NCBI GenBank assembly: GCA_031257955.1
Contig: JAIRNQ010000059.1
Coordinates: 1 to 15,173, forward strand
Reading direction: 5' to 3'
Length of the DNA: 15,173 nucleotides
Source of the DNA: Deltaproteobacteria bacterium
Lineage (GTDB): Bacteria > Desulfobacterota > Desulfarculia > Adiutricales > Adiutricaceae
Under the pieces are notes generated by a model. It did no database searches. It saw nothing but the letters and a program-made list of their open reading frames with translations, and had not been told where the DNA came from. Made by a program: the position numbers and the translations under genes. Below are positions 1-7,527 of this stretch, in pieces. Numbering within the stretch: the first letter of the stretch is position 1; every line of letters starts with the position of its first letter.

Positions 1-101
1 TGTGTGTGAATTGCAAGGGGAGAGTGGTATACTTGTTGTGAGAATTTCAAGGGGATGGTGGTATACTATATCGTGAGAATAGTATACCAAAATGGTATAC
101 T
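1..101. repeat. GGTATAC operator/iteron-like site array
   Basis: Four copies of GGTATAC or its complement lie at 26-32, 60-66, 82-88 and 94-100. The last two form a perfect 9-bp inverted repeat (AGTATACCA at 81-89, TGGTATACT at 93-101) with a 3-nt spacer. The first two sit in imperfect direct repeats starting GTGA (6-37 and 38-72) that share a CAAGGGGA core. A third GTGAGAAT starts at 73. The array runs to the window edge and no gene is visible next to it. Clustered, mixed-orientation sites suggest a cooperative repressor operator for a gene off the left edge; plasmid-like iterons are an alternative. I found no convincing -35/-10 pair within it. Confidence 0.55.
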
Positions 102-304
102 TTTTCTTGAGAAAATCTATCCGGTAAGGTTGGACCCGCCATCGCCGCTCGGCCGGCGTTTACTTTTGGTGTGGACACGTTTTTTCTTTTTCCTCCGCTT
201 CGCTTCCATGGCGGGACTAAGGCTTTAGGCGAAAGCGAAAGTGTGCCGCCCGGATTTAGCCTTTGGAATACCCCTGAGAGGGCCAGAGAGTCTCTGGGTG
301 TGGC
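102..304. other. Non-coding stretch, no gene seen
   Basis: No open frame here has a credible start. There is a pyrimidine-rich run at about 170-200. A modest imperfect hairpin pairs AAGGCT (219-224) with AGCCTT (258-263), and GGCG (228-231) with CGCC (247-250) inside it. I see nothing that assigns a function. Confidence 0.4.
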
Positions 305-780
305 GAGAGGTGAGGTGCGTGTCTGGAAGCCCCGTGAAGGCCCCTGAGAGGCCTTCTGAGGCCTTGGGAGGACCGAGTGGCTGGGGGGGGGTGCGGTAAG
401 ACTCGCGAAGGCCCCTGGGAGGCCTTGAGAGCCATTGAGAGGTAGTGGCAGGGGTGAGAGGTGAAGCGCGTGTCTGGAAGCCCCGTGAAGGCCCCTGAGA
501 GGCCCTCAGAGGCCTTGGGAGGACCGAGTGGCTATGGGGGGTGCGGGAAGACTCGAGAACACCTCTGGGAGGCTTTGGGAGACTTTGAGAGGTAGTGGCA
601 GGGGCGAGAGGTGAGGTGCGTGTCTGGAAGCCCCGTGAAGGCCCCTGAGAGCCCCTCAGAGGCCATGGAAGGACCGAGTGGCTATGGGGGGTGCGGGAAG
701 ACTCGCGAAGGCCTCTGGGAAGCCCTCAGAGGCCATGGGAGGGCTTGGGAGGACCGAGTGGTCAGGTTGGGAAGCGGTAA
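305..780. repeat. 150-bp tandem repeat (minisatellite), three units plus a partial fourth
   Basis: Three near-identical units start with GAGAGGTGA at 305, 456 and 606, a period of 151 and then 150 bp. The core TTGGGAGGACCGAGTGG occurs at 364-380 and 515-531, and with small changes at 665-681. It returns intact at 745-761, only 80 bp on, so the fourth unit is partial. The top strand is G-rich, with a run of nine Gs near 382-390, and each unit carries several short GAGAGGCC-type sub-repeats. The period is close to a multiple of three but no conserved reading frame runs through the array. It ends just before the autotransporter leader. Units are far too long and lack unique spacers, so this is not CRISPR. 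Confidence 0.9.
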
Positions 781-795
781 GAGGGCATCGGTGAA

Positions 796-824
796 CTTGG
801 CCTGACCTTCAGGCCCTGACCAAG
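796..824. promoter_or_regulatory. Hairpin after the tandem repeat
   Basis: GGCCTGA (799-805) and TCAGGCC (809-815) form a perfect 7-bp stem with a 3-nt loop. Flanking CTTGG (796-800) and CCAAG (820-824) could pair as an alternative. No T-run follows on either strand, so an intrinsic terminator is not indicated. It may insulate the autotransporter leader from the repeat array. Confidence 0.4.
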
Positions 825-825
825 G

Positions 826-996
826 ATGCACCTAAGCTTTGATTTTGACATTCAGGGCTACGGACAAAAGAAAAGGCCTGACCGTATATTCGCGAGCGTG
901 GCTGAAGTTATAAGCCGAAAAAACCATCGCGGGCCTTTTCGCGCACACCCGCGACTGGCGCGACATGACAACAGTCCTCGGGAAGGAGGCACCAAC
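826..996 (+). promoter_or_regulatory. Structured 5' leader of the autotransporter gene
   Basis: The reading frame is open from an ATG at 826, but the 57 residues before 997 are charged, do not resemble an export signal and would bury the real signal peptide. I read this stretch as untranslated leader. It is rich in pairing: GAAAAGGCC (870-878) with GGCCTTTTC (932-940), CGCGA (891-895) with TCGCG (927-931), GGCT (900-903) with AGCC (913-916), and TCGCG (939-943) with CGCGA (950-954). A competing helix pairs TCAGG (852-856) with CCTGA (877-881) and would exclude the first. A perfect TTGACA lies at 845-850 but has no good -10 at normal spacing. I do not recognise a known riboswitch family. Confidence 0.4.
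983..989 (+). promoter_or_regulatory. Ribosome binding site that fixes the autotransporter start
   Basis: AAGGAGG lies 7 nt before ATG 997, while no comparable site precedes the in-frame ATG at 826. Together with the signal peptide that begins at 997, it decides the start. Confidence 0.85.
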
Positions 997-3039
997 ATGA
1001 TTCAAGTATTGACCCGCATCGGTAAGAGGGTTTCCGCCTCGACCGCTTGCGCCTTCTTCCTTGCGGCCTTGCTCTGGCTCTCACCCGTTGCCCTGGCGGA
1101 GGACATCACCTTCCCCGGCACCGGTTTGCAACTCGATACCGTCATATCGCCCTCAAACTATAATTCGCTATTTCCGACATCGTTAAGCGACAACACCGTT
1201 ACCTTCAACTTTGGCACGATTGACGGATATGTCTACGGCGGTGCCGCCAAAACCGGAAGTCCCGTCACGGGCAACAAAGTCTTCTTCAACGATGGTCAGG
1301 CCAGAGGCGTCTACGGCGGCGCCAGTAGGGATGGCAACGGATTAATATCGAACAACAAAGTCTTCATCAACGGCGGTACGGTGGAATATCATGTCATCGG
1401 CGGGTATGGAATTTATTCCAACAGCGATGCCACCGACAACACGGTGACAATCACCGGGGGTTCGATTGGCGGAAACGTCTATGGAGGTTACACCGACGGG
1501 GGCGAGAAGGCCACCGGCAACAGGGTGATCATCCTCGGCGGCACATTTAGTGGCAGCAATAGCAATGTCTATGGAGGCAGGGGCCAATCGCTAGCCACCT
1601 CCAATACCGTGACCATCAGCGGGGGCACGGGGTTCAACCAACTCTACGGCGGCTTTATCGGCGTGAGCGGCGACGATTTCACCGGCAACACGCTGAACGT
1701 CAAAACCACCGATTTGATAGTGGGCGATCTGCAAAATTTTCAGTATCTGAACTTCTACCTGCCGGCGACTCTGGCCGCGGGCGACACCATGCTAAAACTC
1801 AAACAATATGGCGTGGCGGACCTGACGAAAGAGACCGACGCCGACCCTCTTTCATCCGTTGTCAGCCTGATCCTTGACGGATCAAGTATTTCCTTGAGAG
1901 CCGGGGATTCGATTGTCCTCATCGACGCGAGCGATCACGGAGATCTAATCGTTAATGCCGGCCTCAATAGCACGGCTCTCATCCAGGGAACGCAAGGCTT
2001 GTCGCTGAACTATGAGTTCGACATAACGGTAAACGCGAAAAAACTCCTGGCTTCCGTGAAAAGTGTCAAGCTTAACGAAAGAACCAAGGTCTTGTCCGAG
2101 GGTTTTTTGGCCAGCCTGATCCTGGTCAGGCAGGCGGCCGAGGCGGTCGACGAGTTGGCCATAGGCGAGGCGGTCAGGGTGGCCCGAGAGGCGAGTTTGT
2201 CGACCGGCCATGGCCTGGGGGGTTTTGGCTCGGTAACGGGAGGTTTGGCCCGATATGATACCGGTTCCCATATTGACATGACTCACGTTTCGCTTGTGAC
2301 CGGGCTTGCCTGGGGGGCCAATCTCGCGCCGGGATTCTTAACCGTAAGCGGTTTTTTTGAATACTCAGACGGGTCATTTGAAACGGAAAACCATTTCGCC
2401 GGCTCGGCTTCGGCCCGGGGCAATGGGGACAATTACCTCTTCGGGGCAGGGATGGCGGCCCGGTTGGATTTTTCTGGACTGGGACCCGGCAGGTTCCACC
2501 TCGAAGCGTCGGGTAGGACCGGCGGCGTCCACAACGAATTCGAGAGTTTGGATCTTAGGAACGCGCTTGGACGACACGCCCAATTCGATAGCTATGCGAC
2601 CTACTATGGGTTCCATATGGGAGCGGGTTACGAATGGGACCTTAGCGATATGGCGTCGTTGGAACTCTACGGGAAATATTACTGGGCTCTGTTGGACAGA
2701 AATAGCTTGACGCTATCGACTGGCGAGTCAGTGTTCTTCGATTACGCGCGTTCCAGCCGATTACGTTTTGGGGGCCGGGTCGCCTTCGCGGTTTCCGACC
2801 GATTACGGCCATATTTGGGCGTTGCTTGGGAACATGAATTTAGCGGCAAAGCCGAAGCCACCATCAATGGCAACGAAATTGACGCCCCGTCATTGCGGGG
2901 CCATACGGGTATCGGCGAACTGGGCCTGTCATTCAAACCTTTGGAGACTACGCCACTTAATGTCGACCTAGGCCTGAAGGGTTATGCGGGCAAGAGAGAG
3001 GGCCTGGCTGGATCGTTGAGGGTAAAGATGGAGTTTTAA
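997..3039 (+). CDS. Autotransporter with a YGG-repeat passenger and outer-membrane beta-barrel
   Basis: A 680-residue type V (autotransporter-like) surface protein. Residues 1-34 are a Sec signal peptide: basic start, hydrophobic core from about 17, likely cleavage after VALA. Residues 65-236 hold six degenerate repeats of roughly 22-30 residues (N-x-V, a Gly turn, then V-[YI]-G-G or LYGG), as expected of a beta-helix passenger. A less repetitive stretch follows, then a helical linker (about 360-400) of the type that sits in the barrel pore. From about residue 400 to the end, alternating aromatic beta-strands form the barrel, and the last residue is Phe, as in many outer-membrane proteins. 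No protease or adhesin motif is visible, so the passenger role is unknown. The gene is convergent with the regulator on its right. It is strong evidence for an outer membrane. Confidence 0.9.
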   Translation: MIQVLTRIGKRVSASTACAFFLAALLWLSPVALAEDITFPGTGLQLDTVISPSNYNSLFPTSLSDNTVTFNFGTIDGYVYGGAAKTGSPVTGNKVFFNDGQARGVYGGASRDGNGLISNNKVFINGGTVEYHVIGGYGIYSNSDATDNTVTITGGSIGGNVYGGYTDGGEKATGNRVIILGGTFSGSNSNVYGGRGQSLATSNTVTISGGTGFNQLYGGFIGVSGDDFTGNTLNVKTTDLIVGDLQNFQYLNFYLPATLAAGDTMLKLKQYGVADLTKETDADPLSSVVSLILDGSSISLRAGDSIVLIDASDHGDLIVNAGLNSTALIQGTQGLSLNYEFDITVNAKKLLASVKSVKLNERTKVLSEGFLASLILVRQAAEAVDELAIGEAVRVAREASLSTGHGLGGFGSVTGGLARYDTGSHIDMTHVSLVTGLAWGANLAPGFLTVSGFFEYSDGSFETENHFAGSASARGNGDNYLFGAGMAARLDFSGLGPGRFHLEASGRTGGVHNEFESLDLRNALGRHAQFDSYATYYGFHMGAGYEWDLSDMASLELYGKYYWALLDRNSLTLSTGESVFFDYARSSRLRFGGRVAFAVSDRLRPYLGVAWEHEFSGKAEATINGNEIDAPSLRGHTGIGELGLSFKPLETTPLNVDLGLKGYAGKREGLAGSLRVKMEF

Positions 3040-3106
3040 ATTAGAACCTGGGGTGGAATTTGGGGCTAGGTACAATTAAGGGCAAAAATTTTATCACTCA
3101 AAAGAA

Positions 3107-3137
3107 TTTAGTCGATTTTACTGCCAGTAAAACTAAA
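3107..3137. terminator. Possible terminator hairpin between convergent genes
   Basis: TTTTACT (3116-3122) and AGTAAAA (3126-3132) form a perfect 7-bp stem with loop GCC. Outer TTTAGT (3107-3112) and ACTAAA (3132-3137) offer a further or competing pairing. The stem is A/T-rich and no long T-run follows on either strand, so efficiency would be low. It lies in the 243-bp gap between two converging genes, where a bidirectional terminator is expected. The rest of 3040-3282 holds nothing I can support. Confidence 0.35.
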
Positions 3138-3282
3138 CGATGACTGACATGACCTGAATGGGGAAAACCGGGAGGAAAAAGTAAAACTCTGGTGAAGGCT
3201 TTGGCGCGAGTTGAGGCCGAGTTTGGGCCGAGTTTGGGGATTATTGGGAGGCGCTTAGCCGGAAGATGGCCAGCGGAGGTGG

Positions 3283-5826
3283 TTAGACGATACCCTTGTC
3301 GGAATCGTTATAAAATATACGTAGCAGGGCCACCCGGCTGTTGGTTCCGGTTTTGTGGAGAGAGGATTTCAAATGCGCCCTGACGGTATGGACGGTTATG
3401 CCCATTTTCTCGGCCGCCTCGCTCGTGGAAAGGCCAGCGGCCAGATGCCGGATAGTTTCGATTTCCCTGTTGGTCAGGTTTAACACCGACCGCCTGGCCC
3501 TTAGTTCGCTTAATACCGTCGAGCGGCCGAGCTGGAACTTTTCGGCCAGGAGGGCATATTCGGGAAAACTAATCTCTGGGTTTTCTCCCGTAAGCGTCTT
3601 GGCCATCAGTGGCCCGATCAAATCATGGTTTTCGGCGAAAGGCAGGTATATATTATCCGGAAGGGCGCATTTAAGGGCATTGGTTAAGTTTTTGGCCGCT
3701 TCCCGGCTTCTTCCAGTTTTTTGAAAGGCATAGGCTAGGTATATTTGTGCATAAACTGAAAACAGTATATGATTTGAAAAGGCTCCGCCGGTTTGCAGGG
3801 TGCTAAATTCTTCTATCAGTTCGGGGAAATTTCTGGTCAACAATTGGGATCGTCCGTGGACGATGGGAAAGTAACCCCTAGCGAAAGTATATAGGCGGCT
3901 ATCTTGGCTGAGCTTTGATCGCAGCCAGGGCGGGATGTTTTCAAAGAAGCCCAGAGTGGCGTAGAGCCAGCCCTCACAAAGATCGGCCGTATGCAACATG
4001 AAGCCGTCCCGGCTCCGGCCAATAAGGCCGCGGGCTTCGGAAAGAATCCCTTGTTTCTTGCTATTGCCCCAGATGGTTTCGGAGTCACCTTCGAAAAGAG
4101 CCAAGCGGGTTCGCAGAAACAGAGCGCAAAAAACTAGGCCAAGCTGGTTATGGCGCAAGGCCATCTCTAGTCCTTTTTGAAGGAAGAGTTCCGCTTGGGA
4201 TGATTCCCCACGGTAGTACAGCGACTCGGCTTCCATTAAATACTCCGCCCCGGCCCCGTGATAAGTCGTCATCTGATAATATGGCGGCATACACTCCCGC
4301 ATCAGCTTCAGTTCTTCCCGTAGCTTTCCGCTTTCCCGATGAAACATGAAAAGCACCGAAGGGCTTCCCAAAGTCCAAGGCGAATCGGTGCCGTATATCA
4401 TGGTCGGTGTTTTTAATAAGGCCAAGGCCCGGTGGTGATGGACGCTCATAGCCTTTATGTCATTGAACTTTGTCAAGGCTAAAAGCACGTTGAGTTCGCC
4501 TAGCCAGTGGTCCACGTCCTCGGTTTTCCCAAGAACGGACAAACGGGACCCCAGCCATTTAAGCTGATTTTCAAAAGCCTGGAAATCCCCCGCGCTAAAG
4601 GCGGCTATGGCGTATTTGAAGGCCGCGCCAAGATGCCGCTCGAGTACGGCCTCGGGGCATTCCTTAAACATTTTTACGTAGAATGCCGCCCTTTCCGTGA
4701 CCAAGTTCCTACTGAGGTCGCTTTCCAAAACCGTCAGGGCCAGTTCAAAATCGCCGGCTTTATACCAAGCCTCCATGGCCGCGGCCATCTCTCCGACTGA
4801 CCTCAGTTCATCCCCGCAGGCCCGGTAAATATCCCTTCGACGCGAGTCGGACAATTCGGGGGTTTCGTTAAAGATCTGCCGTAGAATCTCTCTGAAAACC
4901 GCGTGGGGAGAATAAAGATTTCTTTCGGGGTCAAAAGCTATGAACGAGTTTTTTCCCGTCAACTCCCCCAATAAATGGGCCGCTCCATTTCCGTACAGTC
5001 GGTTGGCCTGAGCGATGGTAAAACGTTCCAGCGGGGCAAGGGTATAAAGGAGTTCCTTGGCTTCCGGGGAAAGGGGATTCCAAACCAACTCCCGCATCCT
5101 CTGGGAAATGTCTTCGGGAATTGAGGTAAAAGTCCCATTTTTTTTGTACCACAGAAGATTGAGGTATAGGGCGGAGATCCAACCTTCGTTGCTGCCGTAA
5201 AGTTCGATGGCCTCATTATGGCTGATGGATACGGAAAACTCCTCGAAGTATTCCTGGATTTCCTGGGGCGTCAGCGCCAAAACGGTCCGGTCAATATGGG
5301 AGTGGGTCTTGGGCATTGGCGAAAGGCGTAAGCCGGCACCCCAGGTGTCGCGGGTAATGGCGATAATCCGGCCGTTAAAAGACGGTTCCCCGGCCAGCCC
5401 CTCGCAAAATCCAATAAAGGAACGGGGCAAAAGGTGGCAGTCGTCAAAAACTAAGACTATTTTGCGGTTTAAGGATAACTGGCCTAAGAGCTTAACCGCG
5501 GCGCCAATTTGGGCCTGGTCATGCGGAAAGCCAATTAAGGCAAGCTGGGACGAGATTGAGGCCGATTTGGGCACTACCCTAGACAGCTCCCGGCAGAAAT
5601 CAGGCCAGAAGTACTCGGGCGAAGATTCCATGGTGCCAACCCAAACAATTTTTACGTCGGTACTATTTAAAAAAGTTCGGACAGACTCGGTTTTTCCGTA
5701 GCCCATCGGGGCTTGCACCACGGTCAGGGGATTATCTAAGATCGCCCCCAAAGCCGCGCTCAAACGTTTGGAAAAGTAGCGAACGTTTTGATATTCGGTA
5801 GCGGCTATGGACTGTTTCTTAGGCAT
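3283..5826 (-). CDS. MalT-like STAND ATPase with LuxR-type DNA-binding domain
   Basis: An 847-residue transcription regulator of the large MalT/LuxR class. The N-terminal NTPase has a Walker A at residues 39-48 (APMGYGKTES) and a Walker B at 124-131 (VLVFDDCH). A long helical, TPR-like middle region of about 400 residues is the usual inducer-sensing part. The LuxR helix-turn-helix fills about 784-835, starting LTNREIE and including the TVRAHL recognition-helix motif. The length matches the family. In known members, ligand and ATP drive oligomerisation and promoter activation; the ligand here is unknown. No clear Shine-Dalgarno precedes the ATG, and a five-codon ATG...TAA frame (5836-5819) overlaps the start. 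The gene lies downstream of, and co-directional with, the T7SS cluster but is separated by a hairpin and 456 bp. A role in controlling that cluster or the autotransporter is only inferred. Confidence 0.9.
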   Translation of the reverse strand: MPKKQSIAATEYQNVRYFSKRLSAALGAILDNPLTVVQAPMGYGKTESVRTFLNSTDVKIVWVGTMESSPEYFWPDFCRELSRVVPKSASISSQLALIGFPHDQAQIGAAVKLLGQLSLNRKIVLVFDDCHLLPRSFIGFCEGLAGEPSFNGRIIAITRDTWGAGLRLSPMPKTHSHIDRTVLALTPQEIQEYFEEFSVSISHNEAIELYGSNEGWISALYLNLLWYKKNGTFTSIPEDISQRMRELVWNPLSPEAKELLYTLAPLERFTIAQANRLYGNGAAHLLGELTGKNSFIAFDPERNLYSPHAVFREILRQIFNETPELSDSRRRDIYRACGDELRSVGEMAAAMEAWYKAGDFELALTVLESDLSRNLVTERAAFYVKMFKECPEAVLERHLGAAFKYAIAAFSAGDFQAFENQLKWLGSRLSVLGKTEDVDHWLGELNVLLALTKFNDIKAMSVHHHRALALLKTPTMIYGTDSPWTLGSPSVLFMFHRESGKLREELKLMRECMPPYYQMTTYHGAGAEYLMEAESLYYRGESSQAELFLQKGLEMALRHNQLGLVFCALFLRTRLALFEGDSETIWGNSKKQGILSEARGLIGRSRDGFMLHTADLCEGWLYATLGFFENIPPWLRSKLSQDSRLYTFARGYFPIVHGRSQLLTRNFPELIEEFSTLQTGGAFSNHILFSVYAQIYLAYAFQKTGRSREAAKNLTNALKCALPDNIYLPFAENHDLIGPLMAKTLTGENPEISFPEYALLAEKFQLGRSTVLSELRARRSVLNLTNREIETIRHLAAGLSTSEAAEKMGITVHTVRAHLKSSLHKTGTNSRVALLRIFYNDSDKGIV

Positions 5827-6213
5827 CTTTACTCATTTATCGTTAAAAGTGGTTAAACCCTGGTACTTCCCTATAAAGTGGGCTTCGGCCAAATTTTGGT
5901 GATAATATCCAATTGGCGTTACCTGGATACTGAGGACATAGGGGCGACCACAAACCCGTGGCGCTTTGGGAAAACGACGGCCCCTTAGTTTTGGCTTTCA
6001 GGGCGTTGCCGGTAATGGTATGCAGATCGGACTTGTTTCAAAGATATATTCTACAACTTGAGGTCATAATAACAATAAATTGGTCCGCTGTCAATTGTAT
6101 CTGAGCTCGAAATATTCTTCCAACACTAAAGACTCGAGCTAAGGTCCAAGCACAATGCATGGTTTTGGCCAATTAATGGGTTTTACTTTTCTTTGGGAAT
6201 TTACCTTAAGAGA
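5827..6213. other. Intergenic region upstream of the LuxR-type regulator
   Basis: This A/T-richer stretch should contain the regulator promoter (minus strand), but I could not pick a convincing -35/-10 pair. Minor symmetry elements are the palindrome CCAATTGG at 5909-5916, TTGGCCAA at 6165-6172, and a 7-bp inverted repeat AGCTCGA (6104-6110) with TCGAGCT (6134-6140). No coding frame of credible length is present. Confidence 0.4.
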
Positions 6214-6218
6214 GTCAA

Positions 6219-6260
6219 AACTCCCACAATCAATCGTCGGGCCTCAAGATTGTAGGAGTT
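6219..6260 (-). terminator. Hairpin terminator of the esx operon
   Basis: AACTCCCACAATC (6219-6231) and GATTGTAGGAGTT (6248-6260) pair over 12 of 13 positions around a 16-nt loop. It begins 22 nt past the stop of the last cluster gene. On the minus strand the stem runs into GAGTTTTGAC, a short T-run, so it resembles a weak intrinsic terminator. Its place at the end of the co-directional cluster supports the call. Confidence 0.6.
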
Positions 6261-6282
6261 ATGGCAAACAACGGGGCAGGTT

Positions 6283-6795
6283 TCAATTGTCGGTGCGGGT
6301 GTAGGTGTCCGCAAAAACAACCCTGGTAGCGGAGTCGTTCTGGGGATTGACGATGGTAACCGTGATTGAGTTATCGTCGGGGCTTAAGGTAAAACGCAAA
6401 TCCATATAATCCGCGGTTCGGCTATCGTTGCCATCCAGCGCCGCTACGCCATCGAATTCCTGGTCTTCCATGGCTGACAAGAAAAACGCAAAATTGCCAA
6501 TACCTTCTGGATTTATGTCGTAATTGCCAATATTGAGGACCTTGTTGTCAGAGGCGTTATGAAATGCTCCCGACCAATTGGGGCCGCTCTCCTGGCCGGG
6601 TTCCTCTTGGGAGTTGGCGGCTATGACGATGGCTCCTTTGGTCGAAGGGGACGGCCCGTCCCCTGGCCCAGAAGCGTACAGCGCCTTTATGCCGGTGGCC
6701 CCTAGGAAAACGGATATCGTCAGCGTCAAAAGCGCTGTCAACGCTAAAGCCGTAAACCCAGACAGCCCCGGTATCTTAGTATCGTTCCTTTCCAT
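6283..6795 (-). CDS. Membrane-anchored or exported protein of unknown function, last gene of the T7SS cluster
   Basis: A 170-residue protein I do not recognise. Residues about 13-33 are a single hydrophobic segment. This could be a signal anchor or, with ALYAS at 38-42, a cleavable signal. A Gly/Pro/Ser-rich linker runs to about 73, then a compact domain of about 95 residues (WSGAF at 74-78) rich in predicted beta-strands, with conserved-looking Gly, Asn and Asp turns and no Cys. The shape suggests a small beta-sandwich or lipocalin-like ligand domain outside the cytoplasm, which is inference only. The start is 2 nt after the previous stop and its AAAGGA ribosome site lies inside the previous gene, so the two are translationally coupled. 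Confidence 0.75.
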   Translation of the reverse strand: MERNDTKIPGLSGFTALALTALLTLTISVFLGATGIKALYASGPGDGPSPSTKGAIVIAANSQEEPGQESGPNWSGAFHNASDNKVLNIGNYDINPEGIGNFAFFLSAMEDQEFDGVAALDGNDSRTADYMDLRFTLSPDDNSITVTIVNPQNDSATRVVFADTYTRTDN

Positions 6796-6797
6796 CT

Positions 6798-7514
6798 TCA
6801 GTCCTTTCGCGCCTCCTCGATGATAGTGTCTATCTGTTCCGACAAAGCTTCGGTATCGACGCTTTTGGCTCTCCCTTCCGCGTCTTTCCTGGCGTCCCTT
6901 TTATCCTTTTGGTGGAGGCCCAACGTGGCCGCGCCAACAACCCCAAGGGCGGCGGCGCCGGCCAACTTGGAAGCGTCCCCAGCGTCGATGGAAGTATGGG
7001 CCGCCGCGGCCGCCGCGCCGACGGGACCAACAGAGTCGACGGAACCGGCGCCGAAAGAACCGCCAGGCCCAGAGGAATAGTCGGTAGCGGGCATGGCCCC
7101 GGTTGTGGTGTTATACGTGACGTGGGTGGACTGGTCCACGTAAGTGTTCGTGGTGGTAGTGGTAGTGGTACTGGAAGACCCGGCGGGCACGACCACGACG
7201 GGGCGTTTATAGAAATCCCTCGAGTGCGCCTTGGTTCCACTCGTCCTCTTAACTTGACGCTTTTCGGTGCCGGAGTATTTTTCTACCGCTTTAACCAAAA
7301 CGTCACCGGCCATGAACAACAGTTCCGAGACTTGGCTTAACTGGTCCTGAAGCTTTCCCAGGTTCGATCTAACCTGGGCCAGCATCTCCTCGGTGCCAAG
7401 GTGGCTGCTGATCTTAGCGATTTCGTCCATATATTTGTCGAATGTCTTTGAGACATTCTTCATACCCTCACCCTGCTCTCGCAGGATCTTGTAAGAAACC
7501 TTAAACCCCGCCAT
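6798..7514 (-). CDS. Esx-like (WXG-less) protein with Thr/Ala-rich tail, candidate T7SS substrate
   Basis: A 238-residue protein in three parts. Residues 1-80 are predicted helical with an Esx-like hairpin layout but no WXG at the turn. They end in Y80-S-G-T-E84, which matches the YxxxD/E export motif of T7SS substrates at the expected place. Residues 105-170 are low-complexity: a VVVVP start, seven consecutive Thr encoded by a GGT/AGT-like microsatellite, then Gly/Ser and Ala runs. Residues 184-200 are a mildly hydrophobic Ala/Gly/Leu segment, followed by a charged helical tail. A consensus AAAGGAGG site lies 6 nt before the ATG and touches the stop of the upstream 107-aa gene. It may be an exported protein or a partner of the neighbouring Esx protein. 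The family assignment is by layout, not by a recognised signature. Confidence 0.75.
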   Translation of the reverse strand: MAGFKVSYKILREQGEGMKNVSKTFDKYMDEIAKISSHLGTEEMLAQVRSNLGKLQDQLSQVSELLFMAGDVLVKAVEKYSGTEKRQVKRTSGTKAHSRDFYKRPVVVVPAGSSSTTTTTTTNTYVDQSTHVTYNTTTGAMPATDYSSGPGGSFGAGSVDSVGPVGAAAAAAHTSIDAGDASKLAGAAALGVVGAATLGLHQKDKRDARKDAEGRAKSVDTEALSEQIDTIIEEARKD

Positions 7515-7527
7515 GGTTCACCTCCTT

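Noticed and set aside
305..780. CRISPR array
   Set aside because: Units are about 150 bp, nearly identical throughout and have no unique spacers or nearby cas genes.
611..805. 64-residue open frame in the tandem repeats
   Set aside because: It uses GTG, has no ribosome site, is low-complexity and shifts out of register with the other units.
826..996. 57-residue N-terminal extension of the autotransporter
   Set aside because: It would place a charged stretch before a textbook signal peptide; AAGGAGG points to ATG 997.
3192..3383. 63-residue plus-strand frame with GTG start and an upstream GGAGG
   Set aside because: The spacing is about 16 nt and half of the frame is antisense to the 3' end of the regulator gene.
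5902..5907. TATTAT (minus strand) as the -10 of the regulator promoter
   Set aside because: No acceptable -35 sequence lies 16-18 nt upstream.
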